DNA from: Phlebotomus papatasi
Taxonomy: Eukaryota; Arthropoda; Insecta; Diptera; Psychodidae
DNA length: 64,000 nucleotides
Direction: 5' to 3'
Assembly (NCBI RefSeq): GCF_024763615.1
Contig: NW_026604567.1
Coordinates: forward strand, 62,001 to 126,000
The translations under genes were made by a program, and so were the position numbers. How positions within the stretch are numbered: position 1 is the first letter of the stretch; every line of letters begins with the position of its first letter. The notes below the pieces were generated by a model. That model saw only the letters and a list, made by a program, of their open reading frames with translations. It made no database searches and was not told where the DNA came from. Shown here in pieces: positions 36,299-49,500 of the stretch.

Positions 36299-36394
36299 TG
36301 CCTATGTGAAACTCCAAACCATTAAATAAGAAAAAATAAATAAAAATGCCTATGTGAAACTCCAAACCATTAAATAAGAAAAAATAAATAAAAA
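36299..36394 (+). repeat. 48-bp tandem duplication across the A-rich tract
   Basis: The segment TGCCTATGTGAAACTCC...AATAAGAAAAAATAAATAAAAA occurs twice in direct succession, with starts at 36299 and 36347. Both copies share the CCTATG and AATAAGAAAA changes, so the duplication is younger than those substitutions. Confidence 0.88.
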
Positions 36395-37224
36395 TCAGAT
36401 CCTTTATTTTGTAAATGACAGACCCCTTTATCACTTAGAAAAGTCTTTCTGGGTTATTGCAATCAAAGAATTTATCAAATGCCTGTGTGAAACTCCAAAC
36501 CATTAAATAAAAAAAATCAACAAAAATCAGATCCTTTATTTTGTAAATGACAGACCCCTTGATCACTTAAAAGTCTTTCTGGGTTAGTGCAATCAAAGAA
36601 TTTATCAAATGCCTGTGTGAAACTCTAAATCATTAAATAAAAAAAAGTCAATAAATATTAGATCCCTTATTTTGTAAATGACGGACCCCTTGATCACTTA
36701 GAAAAGTCTTTCTGGGTTATTGCAATCAAAGAATTTATCAAATGCCTGTGTGAAACTCCAAACCGTTAAATAAAAAAAAAATCAATAAAAATCAGATCCT
36801 TTATTTTGTAAATGACAGACCCCTTGATCACTTAGAAAAGTCTTTCTGGGTTATTTCAATCAAAGAATTTATCAAATGCCTGTGTGAAACTCCAAACCAT
36901 TAAATAAAAAAAATCAATAAAAATCAGATCCTTTATTTTGTAAATGACAGACCCCTTGATCACTTAGAAAAGTCTTTCTGGGTTATTGCAATCAAAGAAT
37001 TTATCAAATGCCTGTGTGAAACTCCAAACCATTAAATAAAAAAAATCAACAAAAATCAGATCCTTTATTTTGTAAATGACAGACCCCTTGATCACTTAAA
37101 AGTCTTTCTGGGTTAGTGCAATCAAAGAATTTATCAAATGCCTGTGTGAAACTCTAAATCATTCAATAAAAAAAAGTCAATAAATATTAGATCCCTTATT
37201 TTGTAAATGACGGACCCCTTGATC

Positions 37225-37256
37225 ACTTAGAAAACCCCTTGATCTTAGAAAAGTCT
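37225..37256 (+). repeat. Short duplicated junction inside a monomer
   Basis: The normal GATCACTTAGAAAAGTC reads GATCACTTAGAAAACCCCTTGATCTTAGAAAAGTC. CCCCTTGATC has been repeated with loss of CAC, consistent with slippage at the TTAGAAAA microhomology. Confidence 0.75.
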
Positions 37257-40200
37257 TTCTGGGTTATTGCAATCAAAGAATTTATCAAATGCCTGTGTGA
37301 AACTCCAAACCGTTAAATAAAAAAAAATCAATAAAAATCAGATCCTTTATTTTGTAAATGACAGACCCCTTGATCACTTAGAAAAGTCTTTCTGGGTTAT
37401 TGCAATCAAAGAATTTATCAAATGCCTGTGTGAAACTCCAAACCATTAAATAAAAAAAATCAATAAAAATCAGATCCTTTATTTTGTAAATGACAGACCC
37501 CTTGATCACTTAGAAAAGTCTTTCTGGGTTATTGCAATCAAAGAAATTATCAAATGCCTGTGTGAAACTCCAAACCATTAAATAAAAAAAATCAATAAAA
37601 ATCAGATCCTTTATTTTGTAAATGACAGACCCCTTGATCACTTAAAAGTCTTTCTGGGTTATTGCAATCAAAGAATTTATCAAATACCTGTGTGAAGCTC
37701 CAAACCATTAAATAAAAAAAATCAATAAAAATCAGATCCTTTATTTTGTAAATGACAGACCCCTTGATCACTTAGAAAAGTCTTTCTGGGTTAGTGCAAT
37801 CAAAGAATTTATCAAATGCCTGTGTGAAACTCCAAACCATTAAATAAAAAAACCAACAAAAATCAGATCCTTTATTTTGTAAATGACAGACCCCTTGATC
37901 ATTTAATAGTCTTTCTGGGTTATTGCAATCAAAGAATTTATCAAATGCCTGTGTGAAACTCCAAACCGTTAAATAAAAAAAAATCAATAAAAATCAGATC
38001 CTTTATTTTGTAAATGACAGACCCCTTGATCACTTAGAAAAGTCTTTCTGGGTTATTGCAATCAAAGAATTTATCAAATGCCTGTGTGAAACTCCAAACC
38101 GTTAAATAAAAAAAAATCAATAAAAATCAGATCCTTTATTTTGTAAATGACAGACCCCTTGATCACTTAGAAAAGTCTTTCTGGGTTATTGCAATCAAAG
38201 AATTTATCAAATGCCTGTGTGAAACTCCAAACCATTAAATAAAAAAAATCAATAAAAATCAGATCCTTTATTTTGTAAATGACAGACCCCTTGATCACTT
38301 AAAAGTCTTTCTGGGTTATTGCAATCAAAGAATTTATCAAATACCTGTGTGAAGCTCCAAACCATTAAATAAAAAAAATCAATAAAAATCAGATCCTTTA
38401 TTTTGTAAATGACAGACCCCTTGATCACTTAGAAAAGTCTTTCTGGGTTATTGCAATCAAAGAATTTATCAAATGCCTGTGTGAAACTCCAAACCATTAA
38501 ATAAAAAAAATCAATAAAAATCAGATCCTTTATTTTGTAAATGACAGACCCCTTGATCACTTAAAAGTCTTTCTGGGTTATTGCAATCAAAGAATTTATC
38601 AAATACCTGTGTGAAGCTCCAAACCATTAAATAAAAAAAATCAATAAAAATCAGATCCTTTATTTTGTAAATGACAGACCCCTTGATCACTTAGAAAAGT
38701 CTTTCTGGGTTATTGCAATCAAAGAATTTATCAAATGCCTGTGTGAAACTCCAAACCATTAAATGAAAAAATCAACAAAAATCAGATCCTTTATTTTGTA
38801 AATGACAGACCCCTTGATCACTTAGAAAAGTCTTTCTGGGTTATTGCAATCAAAGAATTTATCAAATGCCTGTGTGAAACTCCAAACCATTAAATAAAAA
38901 AAGTCAATAAATATTAGATCCTTTATTTTATAAATGACAGCCCCCTTGATCACTTAAAAGTCTTTCTGGGTTATTGCAATCAAAGAATTTATCAAATGCC
39001 TGTGTGAAACTCCAAACCATTAAATAAAAAAAATCAATAAAAATCAGATCCTTTATTTTGTAAATGACAGACCCCTTGATCACTTAAAAGTCTTTCTGGG
39101 TTATTGCAATCAAAGAATTTATCAAATACCTGTGTGAAGCTCCAAACCATTAAATAAAAAAAAATCAATAAAAATCAGATCCTTTATTTTGTAAATGACA
39201 GACCCCTTGATCACTTAGAAAAGTCTTTCTGGGTTATTGCAATCAAAGAATTTATCAAATGCCTGTGTGAAACTCCAAACCATTAAATAAAAAAGTCAAT
39301 AAATATTAGATCTTTAATTTTGTAAGTGACAGACCCCTTGATCACTTAGAAAAGTCTTTCTGGGTTATTGCAATCAAAGAATTTATCAAATGCCTGTGTG
39401 AAACTCCAAACCATTAAATAAAAAAAATCAATAAAAATCAGATCCTTTATTTTGTAAATGACAGACCCCTTGATCACTTAAAAGTCTTTCTGGGTTATTG
39501 CAATCAAAGAATTTATCAAATACCTGTGTGAAGCTCCAAACCATTAAATAAAAAAAATCAATAAAAATCAGATCCTTTATTTTGTAAATGACAGACCCCT
39601 TGATCACTTAAAAGTCTTTCTGGGTTAGTGCAATCAAAGAATTTATCAAATGCCTGTGTGAAACTCTAAACCATTAAATAAAAAAAAAAGTCAATAAATA
39701 TTAGATCCTTTATTTTGTAAATGACAGACCCCTTGATCACTTAAAAGTCTTTCTGGGTTATTGCAATCAAAGAATTTATCAAATGCCTGTGTGAAACTCC
39801 AAACCATTAAATAAAAAAGTCAATAAATATTTGATCCTTTATTTTGTAAATGACAGACCCCTTGATCACTTAAAAGTCTTTCTGGGTTATTGCAATCAAA
39901 GAATTTATCAAATGCCTGTGTGAAACTCCAAACCATTAAATAAAAAAAGTCAATAAATATTTGATCCTTTATTTTGTAAATGACAGACCCCTTGATCACT
40001 TAAAAGTCTTTCTGGGTTATTGCAATCAAAGAATTTATCAAATGCCTGTGTGAAACTCCAAACCAATAAATAAAAAAAATCAATAAAAATCAGATCCTTT
40101 ATTTTGTAAATGACAGACCCCTGATCACTTGAGGGTCTTTCTGGGTTATTGGAATCAAAGAATTTATCAAATGCCTGTGTGAAACTCCAAACCGTTAAAT

Positions 40201-40884
40201 AAAAAAAAATAAATAAAAATCGGATCCTTTATTTTGTAAATTACAGACCCCTTGATCACTTAGAAAAGTCTTTCTGGGTTATTGCAATCAAAGAATTTAT
40301 CAAATGCCTGTGTGAAACTCCAAACCATTAAATAAAAAAAATCAATAAAAATCAGATCCTTTATTTTGTAAATGACAGACCCCTTGATCACTTAAAAGTC
40401 TTTCTGGGTTATTGCAATCAAAGAATTTATCAAATACCTGTGTGAAGCTCCAAACCATTAAATAAAAAAAAATCAATAAAAATCAGATCCTTTATTTTGT
40501 AAATGACAGACCCCTTGATCACTTAGAAAAGTCTTTCTGGGTTATTGCAATCAAAGAATTTATCAAATGCCTGTGTGAAACTCCAAACCATTAAATAAAA
40601 AAGTCAATAAATATTAGATCTTTAATTTTGTAAGTGACAGACCCCTTGATCACTTAGAAAAGTCTTTCTGGGTTATTGCAATCAAAGAATTTATCAAATG
40701 CCTGTGTGAAACTCCAAACCATTAAATAAAAAAAATCAGATCCTTTATTTTGTAAATGACAGACCCCTTGATCACTTAAAAGTCTTTCTGGGTTATTGCA
40801 ATCAAAGAATTTATCAAATGCCTGTGTGAAACTCCAAACCATTAAATAAAAAAAGTCAATAAATATCAATAAAAATCAGATCCT

Positions 40885-40940
40885 TTATTTTGTAAATGAC
40901 TGGGTTATTGATCAAAGAATTTATCCCTTGACCCCTTGAT
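40885..40940 (+). repeat. Scrambled monomer
   Basis: TTTTGTAAATGAC joins directly to TGGGTTATTGATCAAAGAATTTATCCCTTGACCCCTTGATC. Pieces of the monomer appear out of their usual order with the middle missing. Flanking monomers are regular. Confidence 0.75.
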
Positions 40941-43900
40941 CACTTAAAAGTCTTTCTGGGTTATTGCAATCAAAGAATTTATCAAATGCCTGTGTGAAAC
41001 TCCAAACCATTAAATAAAAAAAGTCAATAAATATTTGATCCTTTATTTTGTAAATGACAGACCCCTTGATCACTTAAAAGTCTTTCTGGGTTATTGCAAT
41101 CAAAGAATTTATCAAATGCCTGTGTGAAACTCCAAACCATTAAATAAAAAAAAGTCAATAAATATTAGATCCTTTATTTTGTAAATGACAGACCCCTTGA
41201 TCACTTAAAAGTCTTTCTGGGTTATTGCAATCAAAGAATTTATCAAATACCTGTGTGAAGCTCCAAACCATTAAATAAAAAAAAATCAATAAAAATCAGA
41301 TCCTTTATTTTGTAAATGACAGACCCCTTGATCACTTAGAAAAGTCTTTCTGGGTTATTGCAATCAAAGAATTTATCAAATGCCTGTGTGAAACTCCAAA
41401 CCATTAAATAAAAAAGTCAATAAATATTAGATCTTTAATTTTGTAAGTGACAGACCCCTTGATCACTTAGAAAAGTCTTTCTGGGTTATTGCAATCAAAG
41501 AATTTATCAAATGCCTGTGTGAAACTCCAAACCATTAAATAAAAAAAATCAATAAAAATCAGATCCTTTATTTTGTAAATGACAGACCCCTTGATCACTT
41601 AAAAGTCTTTCTGGGTTATTGCAATCAAAGAATTTATCAAATACCTGTGTGAAGCTCCAAACCATTAAATAAAAAAAATCAATAAAAATCAGATCCTTTA
41701 TTTTGTAAATGACAGACCCCTTGATCACTTAAAAGTCTTTCTGGGTTATTGCAATCAAAGAATTTATCAAATGCCTGTGTGAAACTCCAAACCGTTAAAT
41801 AAAAAAAAATCAATAAAAATCAGATCCTTTATTTTGTAAATGACAGACCCCTTGATCACTTAAAAGTCTTTCTGGGTTATTGCAATCAAAGAATTTATCA
41901 AATGCCTGTGTGAAACTCCAAACCATTAAATAAAAAAAGTCAATAAATATTTGATCCTTTATTTTGTAAATGACAGACCCCTTGATCACTTAAAAGTCTT
42001 TCTGGGTTATTGCAATCAAAGAATTTATCAAATGCCTGTGTGAAACTCCAAACCATTAAATAAAAAAAAGTCAATAAATATTAGATCCTTTATTTTGTAA
42101 ATGACAGACCCCTTGATCACTTAGAAAAATCTTTCTGGGTTATTGCATCAAAGAATTTATCAAATGCCTGTGTGAAACTCCAAAGCGTTAAATAAAAAAA
42201 AATCAATAAAAATCAGATCCTTTATTTTGTAAATGACAGACCCCTTGATCACTTAGAAAAGTCTTTCTGGGTTATTGCAATCAAAGAATTTATCAAATGC
42301 CTGTGTGAAACTCCAAACCGTTAAATAAAAAAAATAAATAAAAATCAGATCCTTTATTTTGTAAATGACAGACCCCTTGATCACTTAGAAAAGTCTTTCT
42401 GGGTTATTGCAATCAAAGAATTTATCAAATGCCTGTGTGAAACTCCAAACCGTTAAATAAAAAAAAAATCAATAAAAATCAGATCCTTTATTTTGTAAAT
42501 GACAGACCCCTTGATCACTTAAAAGTCTTTCTGGGTTATTGCAATCAAAGAATTTATCAAATGCCTGTGTGAAACTCCAAACCATTAAATAAAAAAAGTC
42601 AATAAATATTTGATCCTTTATTTTGTAAATGACAGACCCCTTGATCACTTAAAAGTCTTTCTGGGTTATTGCGATCAAAGAATTTATCAAATGTCTGTGT
42701 GAAACTCCAAACCATTAAATAAAAAAGTCAATAAATATTAGATCCTTTATTTCGTAAGTGACAGACCCCTTGATCACTTAGAAAAGTCTTTCTGGGTTAT
42801 TGCAATCAAAGAATTTATCAAATGCCTGTGTGAAACTCCAAACCATTAAATAAAAAAAAATAAATAAAAATCAGATCCTTTATTTTGTAAATGACAGACC
42901 CCTGATCACTTGAGAGTCTTTCTGGGTTATTGGAATCAAAGAATTTATCAAATGCCTGTGTGAAACTCCAAACCGTTAAATAAAAAAAAATAAATAAAAA
43001 TCAGATCCTTTATTTTGTAAATGACAGACCCCTTGATCACTTAGAAAAGTCTTTCTGGGTTATTGCAATCAAAGAATTTATCAAATGCCTGTGTGAAACT
43101 CCAAACCGTTAAATAAAAAAAAAATCAATAAAAATCAGATCCTTTATTTTGTAAATGACAGACCCCTTGATCACTTAAAAGTCTTTCTGGGTTATTGCAA
43201 TCAAAGAATTTATCAAATGCCTGTGTGAAACTCCAAACCATTAAATAAAAAAAGTCAATAAATATTTGATCCTTTATTTTGTAAATGACAGACCCCTTGA
43301 TAACTTAAAAGTCTTTCTGGGTTATTGCAATCAAAGAATTTATCAAATGTCTGTGTGAAACTCCAAACCATTAAATAAAAAAGTCAATAAATATTAGATC
43401 CTTTATTTTGTAAGTGACAGACCCCTTGATCACTTAGAAAAGTCTTTCTGGGTTATTGCAATCAAAGAATTTATCAAATGCCTGTGTGAAACTCCAAACC
43501 ATTAAATAAAAAAGTCAATAAATATTAGATCCTTTATTTTATAAATGACAGCCCCCTTGATCACTTAGAAAAGTCTCTCTGGGTTATTGCAATCAAAGAA
43601 TTTATCAAATGCCTGTGTGAAACTCCAAACCATTAAATAAAAAAAATCAACAAAAATCAGATCCTTTATTTTGTAAATGACAGACCCCTTGATCACTTAA
43701 AAGTCTTTCTGGGTTAGTGCAATCAAAGAATTTATCAAATGCCTGTTTGCAACTCTAAACCATTAAATAAAAAAAAGTCAATAAATATTAGATCCTTTAT
43801 TTTGTAAATGACAGACCTCTTGATCACTTAGAAAAGTCTTTCTGGGTTATTGCAATAAAAGAATTTATCAAATGCCTGTGTGAAACTCCAAACCATTAAA

Positions 43901-46549
43901 TAAAAAAAATCAACAAAAATCAGATCCTTTATTTTGTAAATGACAGACCCCTGATCACTTGAAAGTCTTTCTGGGTTATTGGAATCAAAGAATTTATCAA
44001 ATGCCTGTGTGAAACTCCAAAGCGTTAAATAAAAAAAATCAATAAAAATCAGATCCTTTATTTTGTAAATGACAGCCCCCTTGATCACTTAGAAAAGTCT
44101 TTCTGGGTTATTGCAATCAAAGACTTTATCAAATGCCTGTGTGAAACTCCAAACCATTAAATGAAAAAATCAACAAAAATCAGATCCTTTATTTTGTAAA
44201 TGACAGACCCCTTGATCACTTAAAAGTCTTTCTGGGTTAGTGCAATCAAAGAATTTATCAAATGCCTGTGTGAAACTCTAAACCATTAAATAAAAAAAAG
44301 TCAATAAATATTAGATCCTTTATTTTGTAAATGACAGACCCCTTGATCACTTAGAAAAGTCTTTCTGGGTTATTGCAATCAAAGAATTTATCAAATACCT
44401 GTGTGAAACTCCAAACCATTAAATAAAAAAAATCAACAAAAATCAGATCCTTTATTTTGTAAATGACAGACCCCTTGATCACTTAAAAGTCTTTCTGGGT
44501 TATTGCAATCAAAGAATTTATCAAATGCCTGTGTGAAACTCCAAACCATTAAATAAAAAAAGTCAATAAATATTAGATCCTTTATTTTATAAATGACAGC
44601 CCCCTTGATCACTTAAAAGTCTTTCTGGGTTATTGCAATCAAAGAATTTATCAAATGCCTGTGTGAAACTCTAAACCATTAAATAAAAAAAAGTCAATAA
44701 ATATTAGATCCTTTATTTTGTAAATGACAGACCCCTTGATCACTTAGAAAAGTCTTTCTGGGTTATTGCAATCAAAGAATTTATCAAATGCCTGTGTGAA
44801 ACTCCAAACCGTTAAATAAAAAAAAATCAATAAAAGTCAGATCCTTTATTTTGTAAATGACAGACCCCTTGATCACTTAGAAAAGTCTTTCTGGGTTATT
44901 GCAATCAAAGAATTTATCAAATGCCTGTGTGAAACTCCAAACCATTAAATAAAAAAAAATCAATAAAAATCAGATCCTTTATTTTGTAAATGACAGACCC
45001 CTTGATCACTTAAAAGTCTTTCTGGGTTAGTGCAATCAAAGAATTTATCAAATGCCTGTGTGAAACTCCAAACCATTACATAAAAAAAGTCAATAAATAT
45101 TAGATCCATTATTTTGTAAATGACAGACCCCTTGATCACTTAGAAAAGTCTTTCTGGGTTATTGCAATCAAAGAATTTATCAAATACCTGTGTGAAACTC
45201 CAAACCATTAAATAAAAAAAATGAACAAAAATCAGATCCTTTATTTTGTAAATGACAGACCTCTTTATCACTTAGAAAAGTCTTTCTGTGTTATTGTAAT
45301 CAAAGAATTTATCAAATGCCTGTGTGAAACTCCAAACCATTAAATAAAAAAAATCAACAAAAATCAGATCCTTTATTTTGTAAATGACAGACCCCTTGAT
45401 CACTTAGAAGAGTCTTTCTGGGTTATTGCAATCAAAGAATTTATCAAATGCTTGTGTGAAACTCCAAACCGTTAAATAAAAAAAAATCAATAAAAATCAG
45501 ATCCTTTATTTTGTAAATGACAGACCCCTTGATCACTTAGAAAAGTCTTTCTGGGTTATTGCAATCAAAGAATTTATCAAATGCCTGTGTGAAACTCCAA
45601 ACCGTTAAATAAAAAAAAAATCAATAAAAATCAGATCCTTTATTTTGTAAATGACAGACCTCTTTATCACTTAGAAAAGTCTTTCTGGGTTATTGCAATC
45701 AAAGAATTTATCAAATGCCTGTGTGAAACTCCAAACCATTAAATAAAAAAAATCAATAAAAATCAGATCCTTTATTTTGTAAATGACAGACCCCTTGATC
45801 ACTTAAAAGTCTTTCTGGGTTATTGCAATCAAAGAATTTATCAAATGCCTGTGTGAAACTCCAAACCATTAAATAAAAAAAGTCAATAAATATTAGATCC
45901 TTTATTTTATAAATGACAGCCCCCTTGATCACTTAGAAAAGTCTTTCTGGGTTATTGCAATCAAAGAATTTATCAAATGCCTGTGTGAAACTCCAAACCG
46001 TTAAATAAAAAAAAATCAATAAAAATCAGATCCTTTATTTTGTAAATGACAGACCTCTTTATCACTTAGAAAAGTCTTTCTGGGTTATTGCAATCAAAGA
46101 ATTTATCAAATGCCTGTGTGAAACTCCAAACCGTTAAATAAAAAAAAAATCAATAAAAATCAGATCCTTTATTTTGTAAATGACAGACCTCTTTATCACT
46201 TAGAAAAGTCTTTCTGGGTTATTGCAATCAAAGAATTTATCAAATGCCTGTGTGAAACTCCAAACCATTAAATAAAAAAAATCAATAAAAATCAGATCCT
46301 TTATTTTGTAAATGACAGACCCCTTGATCACTTAAAAGTCTTTCTGGGTTATTGCAATCAAAGAATTTATCAAATACCTGTGTGAAACTCCAAACCATTA
46401 AATAAAAAAAATGAACAAAAATCAGATCCTTTATTTTGTAAATGACAGACCCCTTGATCACTTAAAAGTCTTTCTGGGTTATTGCAATCAAAGAATTTAT
46501 CAAATGCCTGTGTGAAACTCCAAACCATTAAATAAAAAAAAATCAATAA

Positions 46550-49500
46550 AAATCAGATCCTTTATTTTGTAAATGACAGACCCCTTGATCACTTAAAAAA
46601 GTCTTTCTGGGTTATTGCAATCAAAGAATTTATCAAATGCCTGTGTGAAACTACAAACCATTAAATAAAAAAAAGTCAATAAATATTAGATCCTTTATTT
46701 TGTAAATGACAGACCCCTTGATCACTTAGAAAAGTCTTTCTGGGTTATTGCAATCAAAGAATTTATCAAATGCCTGTGTGAAACTCCAAACCATTAAATA
46801 AAAAAAAATCAATAAAAATCAGATTCTTTATTTTGTAAATGACAGACCCCTTGATCACTTAGAAAAGTCTTTCTGGGTTATTGCAATCAAAGAATTTATC
46901 AAATGCCTGTGTGAAACTCCAAACCGTTAAATAAAAAAAAATCAATAAAAATCAGATCCTTTATTTTGTAAATGACAGACCCCTTGATCACTTAAAAGCC
47001 TTTCTGGATTATTGCAATCAAAGAATTTATCAAATGCCTGTGTGAAACTCCAAACCATTAAATAAAAAAAGTCAATAAATATTTGATCCTTTATTTTGTA
47101 AATGACAGACCCCTTGATCACTTAAAAGTCTTTCTGGGTTATTGCAATCAGAGAATTTATCAAATGCCTGTGTGAAACTCCAAACCATTAAATAAAAAAA
47201 ATCAATAAAAATCAGATCCTTTATTTTGTAATTGACAGACCTCTTTATCACTTAGAAAAGTCTTTCTGTGTTATTGCAATCAAAGAATTTATCAAATGCC
47301 TGTGTGAAACTCCAAACCATTAAATAGAAAAAATCAACAAAAATCAGATCCTTTATTTTGTAAATGACAGACCCCTTGATCACTTAAAAGTCTTTCTGGG
47401 TTAGTGCAATAAAAGAATTTATCAAATGCCTGTGTGAAACTCCAAACCATTAAATAAAAAAAATCAACAAAAATCAGATCCTTTATTTTGTAAATGACAG
47501 ACCCCTGATCACTTGAAAGTCTTTCTGGGTTATTGGAATCAAAGAATTTATCAAATGCCTGTGTGAAACTCCAAAGCGTTAAATAAAAAAAATCAATAAA
47601 AATCAGATCCTTTATTTTGTAAATGACAGCCCCCTTGATCACTTAGAAAAGTCTTTCTGGGTTATTGCAATCAAAGAATTTATCAAATGCCTGTGTGAAA
47701 CTCCAAACCGTTAAATAAAAAAAAATCAATAAAAATCAGATCCTTTATTTTGTAAATGACAGACCTCTTTATCACTTAGAAAAGTCTTTCTGGGTTATTG
47801 CAATCAAAGAATTTATCAAATGCCTGTGTGAAACTCCAAACCATTAAATAAAAAAAATCAATAAAAATCAGATCCTTTATTTTGTAAATGACAGACCCCT
47901 TGATCACTTAGAAAAGTCTTTCTGGGTTATTGCAATCAAAGAATTTATCAAATGCCTGTGTGAAACTCCAAACCATTAAATAAAAAAAATGAACAAAAAT
48001 CAGATCCTTTATTTTGTAAATGACAGACCCCTTGATCACTTAAAAGTCTTTCTGGGTTATTGCAATCAAAGAATTTATCAAATGCCTGTGTGAAACTCCA
48101 AACCATTAAATAAAAAAAGTCAATAAATATTAGATCCTTTATTTTATAAATGACAGCCCCCTTGATCACTTAGAAAAGTCTTTCTGGGTTATTGCAATCA
48201 AAGAATTTATCAAATACCTGTGTGAAACTCCAAACCATTAAATGAAAAAATCAACAAAAATCAAATCCTTTATTTTGTAAATGACAGACCCCTTGATCAC
48301 TTAAAAGTCTTTCTGGGTTATTGCAATCAAAGAATTTATCAAATGCCTGTGTGAAACTCCAAACCGTTAAATAAAAAAATCAATAAAAATCAGATCCTTT
48401 ATTTTGTAAATGACAGACCCCTTGATAACTTAAAAGTCTATCTGGGTTATTGCAATCAAAGAATTTATCAAATGCCTGTGTGAAACTCCAAACCATTAAA
48501 TAAAAAAAAATCAATAAAAATCAAATCCTTTATTTTGTAAATGACAGACCCCTTGATCACTTAAAAAAGTCTTTCTGGGTTATTGCAATCAAAGAATTTA
48601 TCAAATGCCTGTGTGAAACTACAAACCATTAAATAAAAAAAAGTCAATAAATATTAGATCCTTTATTTTGTAAATGACAGACCCCTTGATCACTTAGAAA
48701 AGTCTTTCTGGGTTATTGCAATCAAAGAATTTATCAAATGCCTGTGTGAAACTCCAAACCGTTAAATAAAAAAAAATCAATAAAAATCAGATCCTTTATT
48801 TTGTAAATGACAGACCCCTTGATCACTTAAAAGTCTTTCTGGATTATTGCAATCAAAGAATTTATCAAATGCCTGTGTGAAACTCCAAACCATTAAATAA
48901 AAAAAGTCAATAAATATTTGATCCTTTATTTTGTAAATGACAGACCCCTTGATCACTTAAAAGTCTTTCTGGGTTATTGCAATCAAAAAATTTATCAAAT
49001 GCCTGTGTGAAACTCCAAACCATTAAATAAAAAAAGTCAATAAATATTAGATCCTTTATTTTATAAATGGCAGCCCCCTTGATCACTTAGAAAAGTCTTT
49101 CTGAGTTATTGCAATCAAAGAATTTATCAAATGCCTGTGTGAAACTCCAAACCATTAAATAAATAAAAAAGTCAATAAATATTAGATCCTTTATTTTGTA
49201 AATGACAGACCCCTTGATCACTTAGAAAAGTCTTTCTGGGTTATTGCAATCAAAGAATTTATCAAATGCCTGTGTGAAACTCCAAACCATTAAATAAAAA
49301 AATCAATAAAAATCAGATCCTTTATTTTGTAAATGACAGACCCCTTGATCACTTAGAAAAGTCTTTCTGGGTTATTGCAATCAAAGAATTTATCAAATGC
49401 CTGTGTGAAACTCCAAACCGTTAAATAAAAAAAAAATCAAAAAAATCAGATCCTTTATTTTGTAAATGACAGACCTCTTTATCACTTAGAAAAGTCTTTC

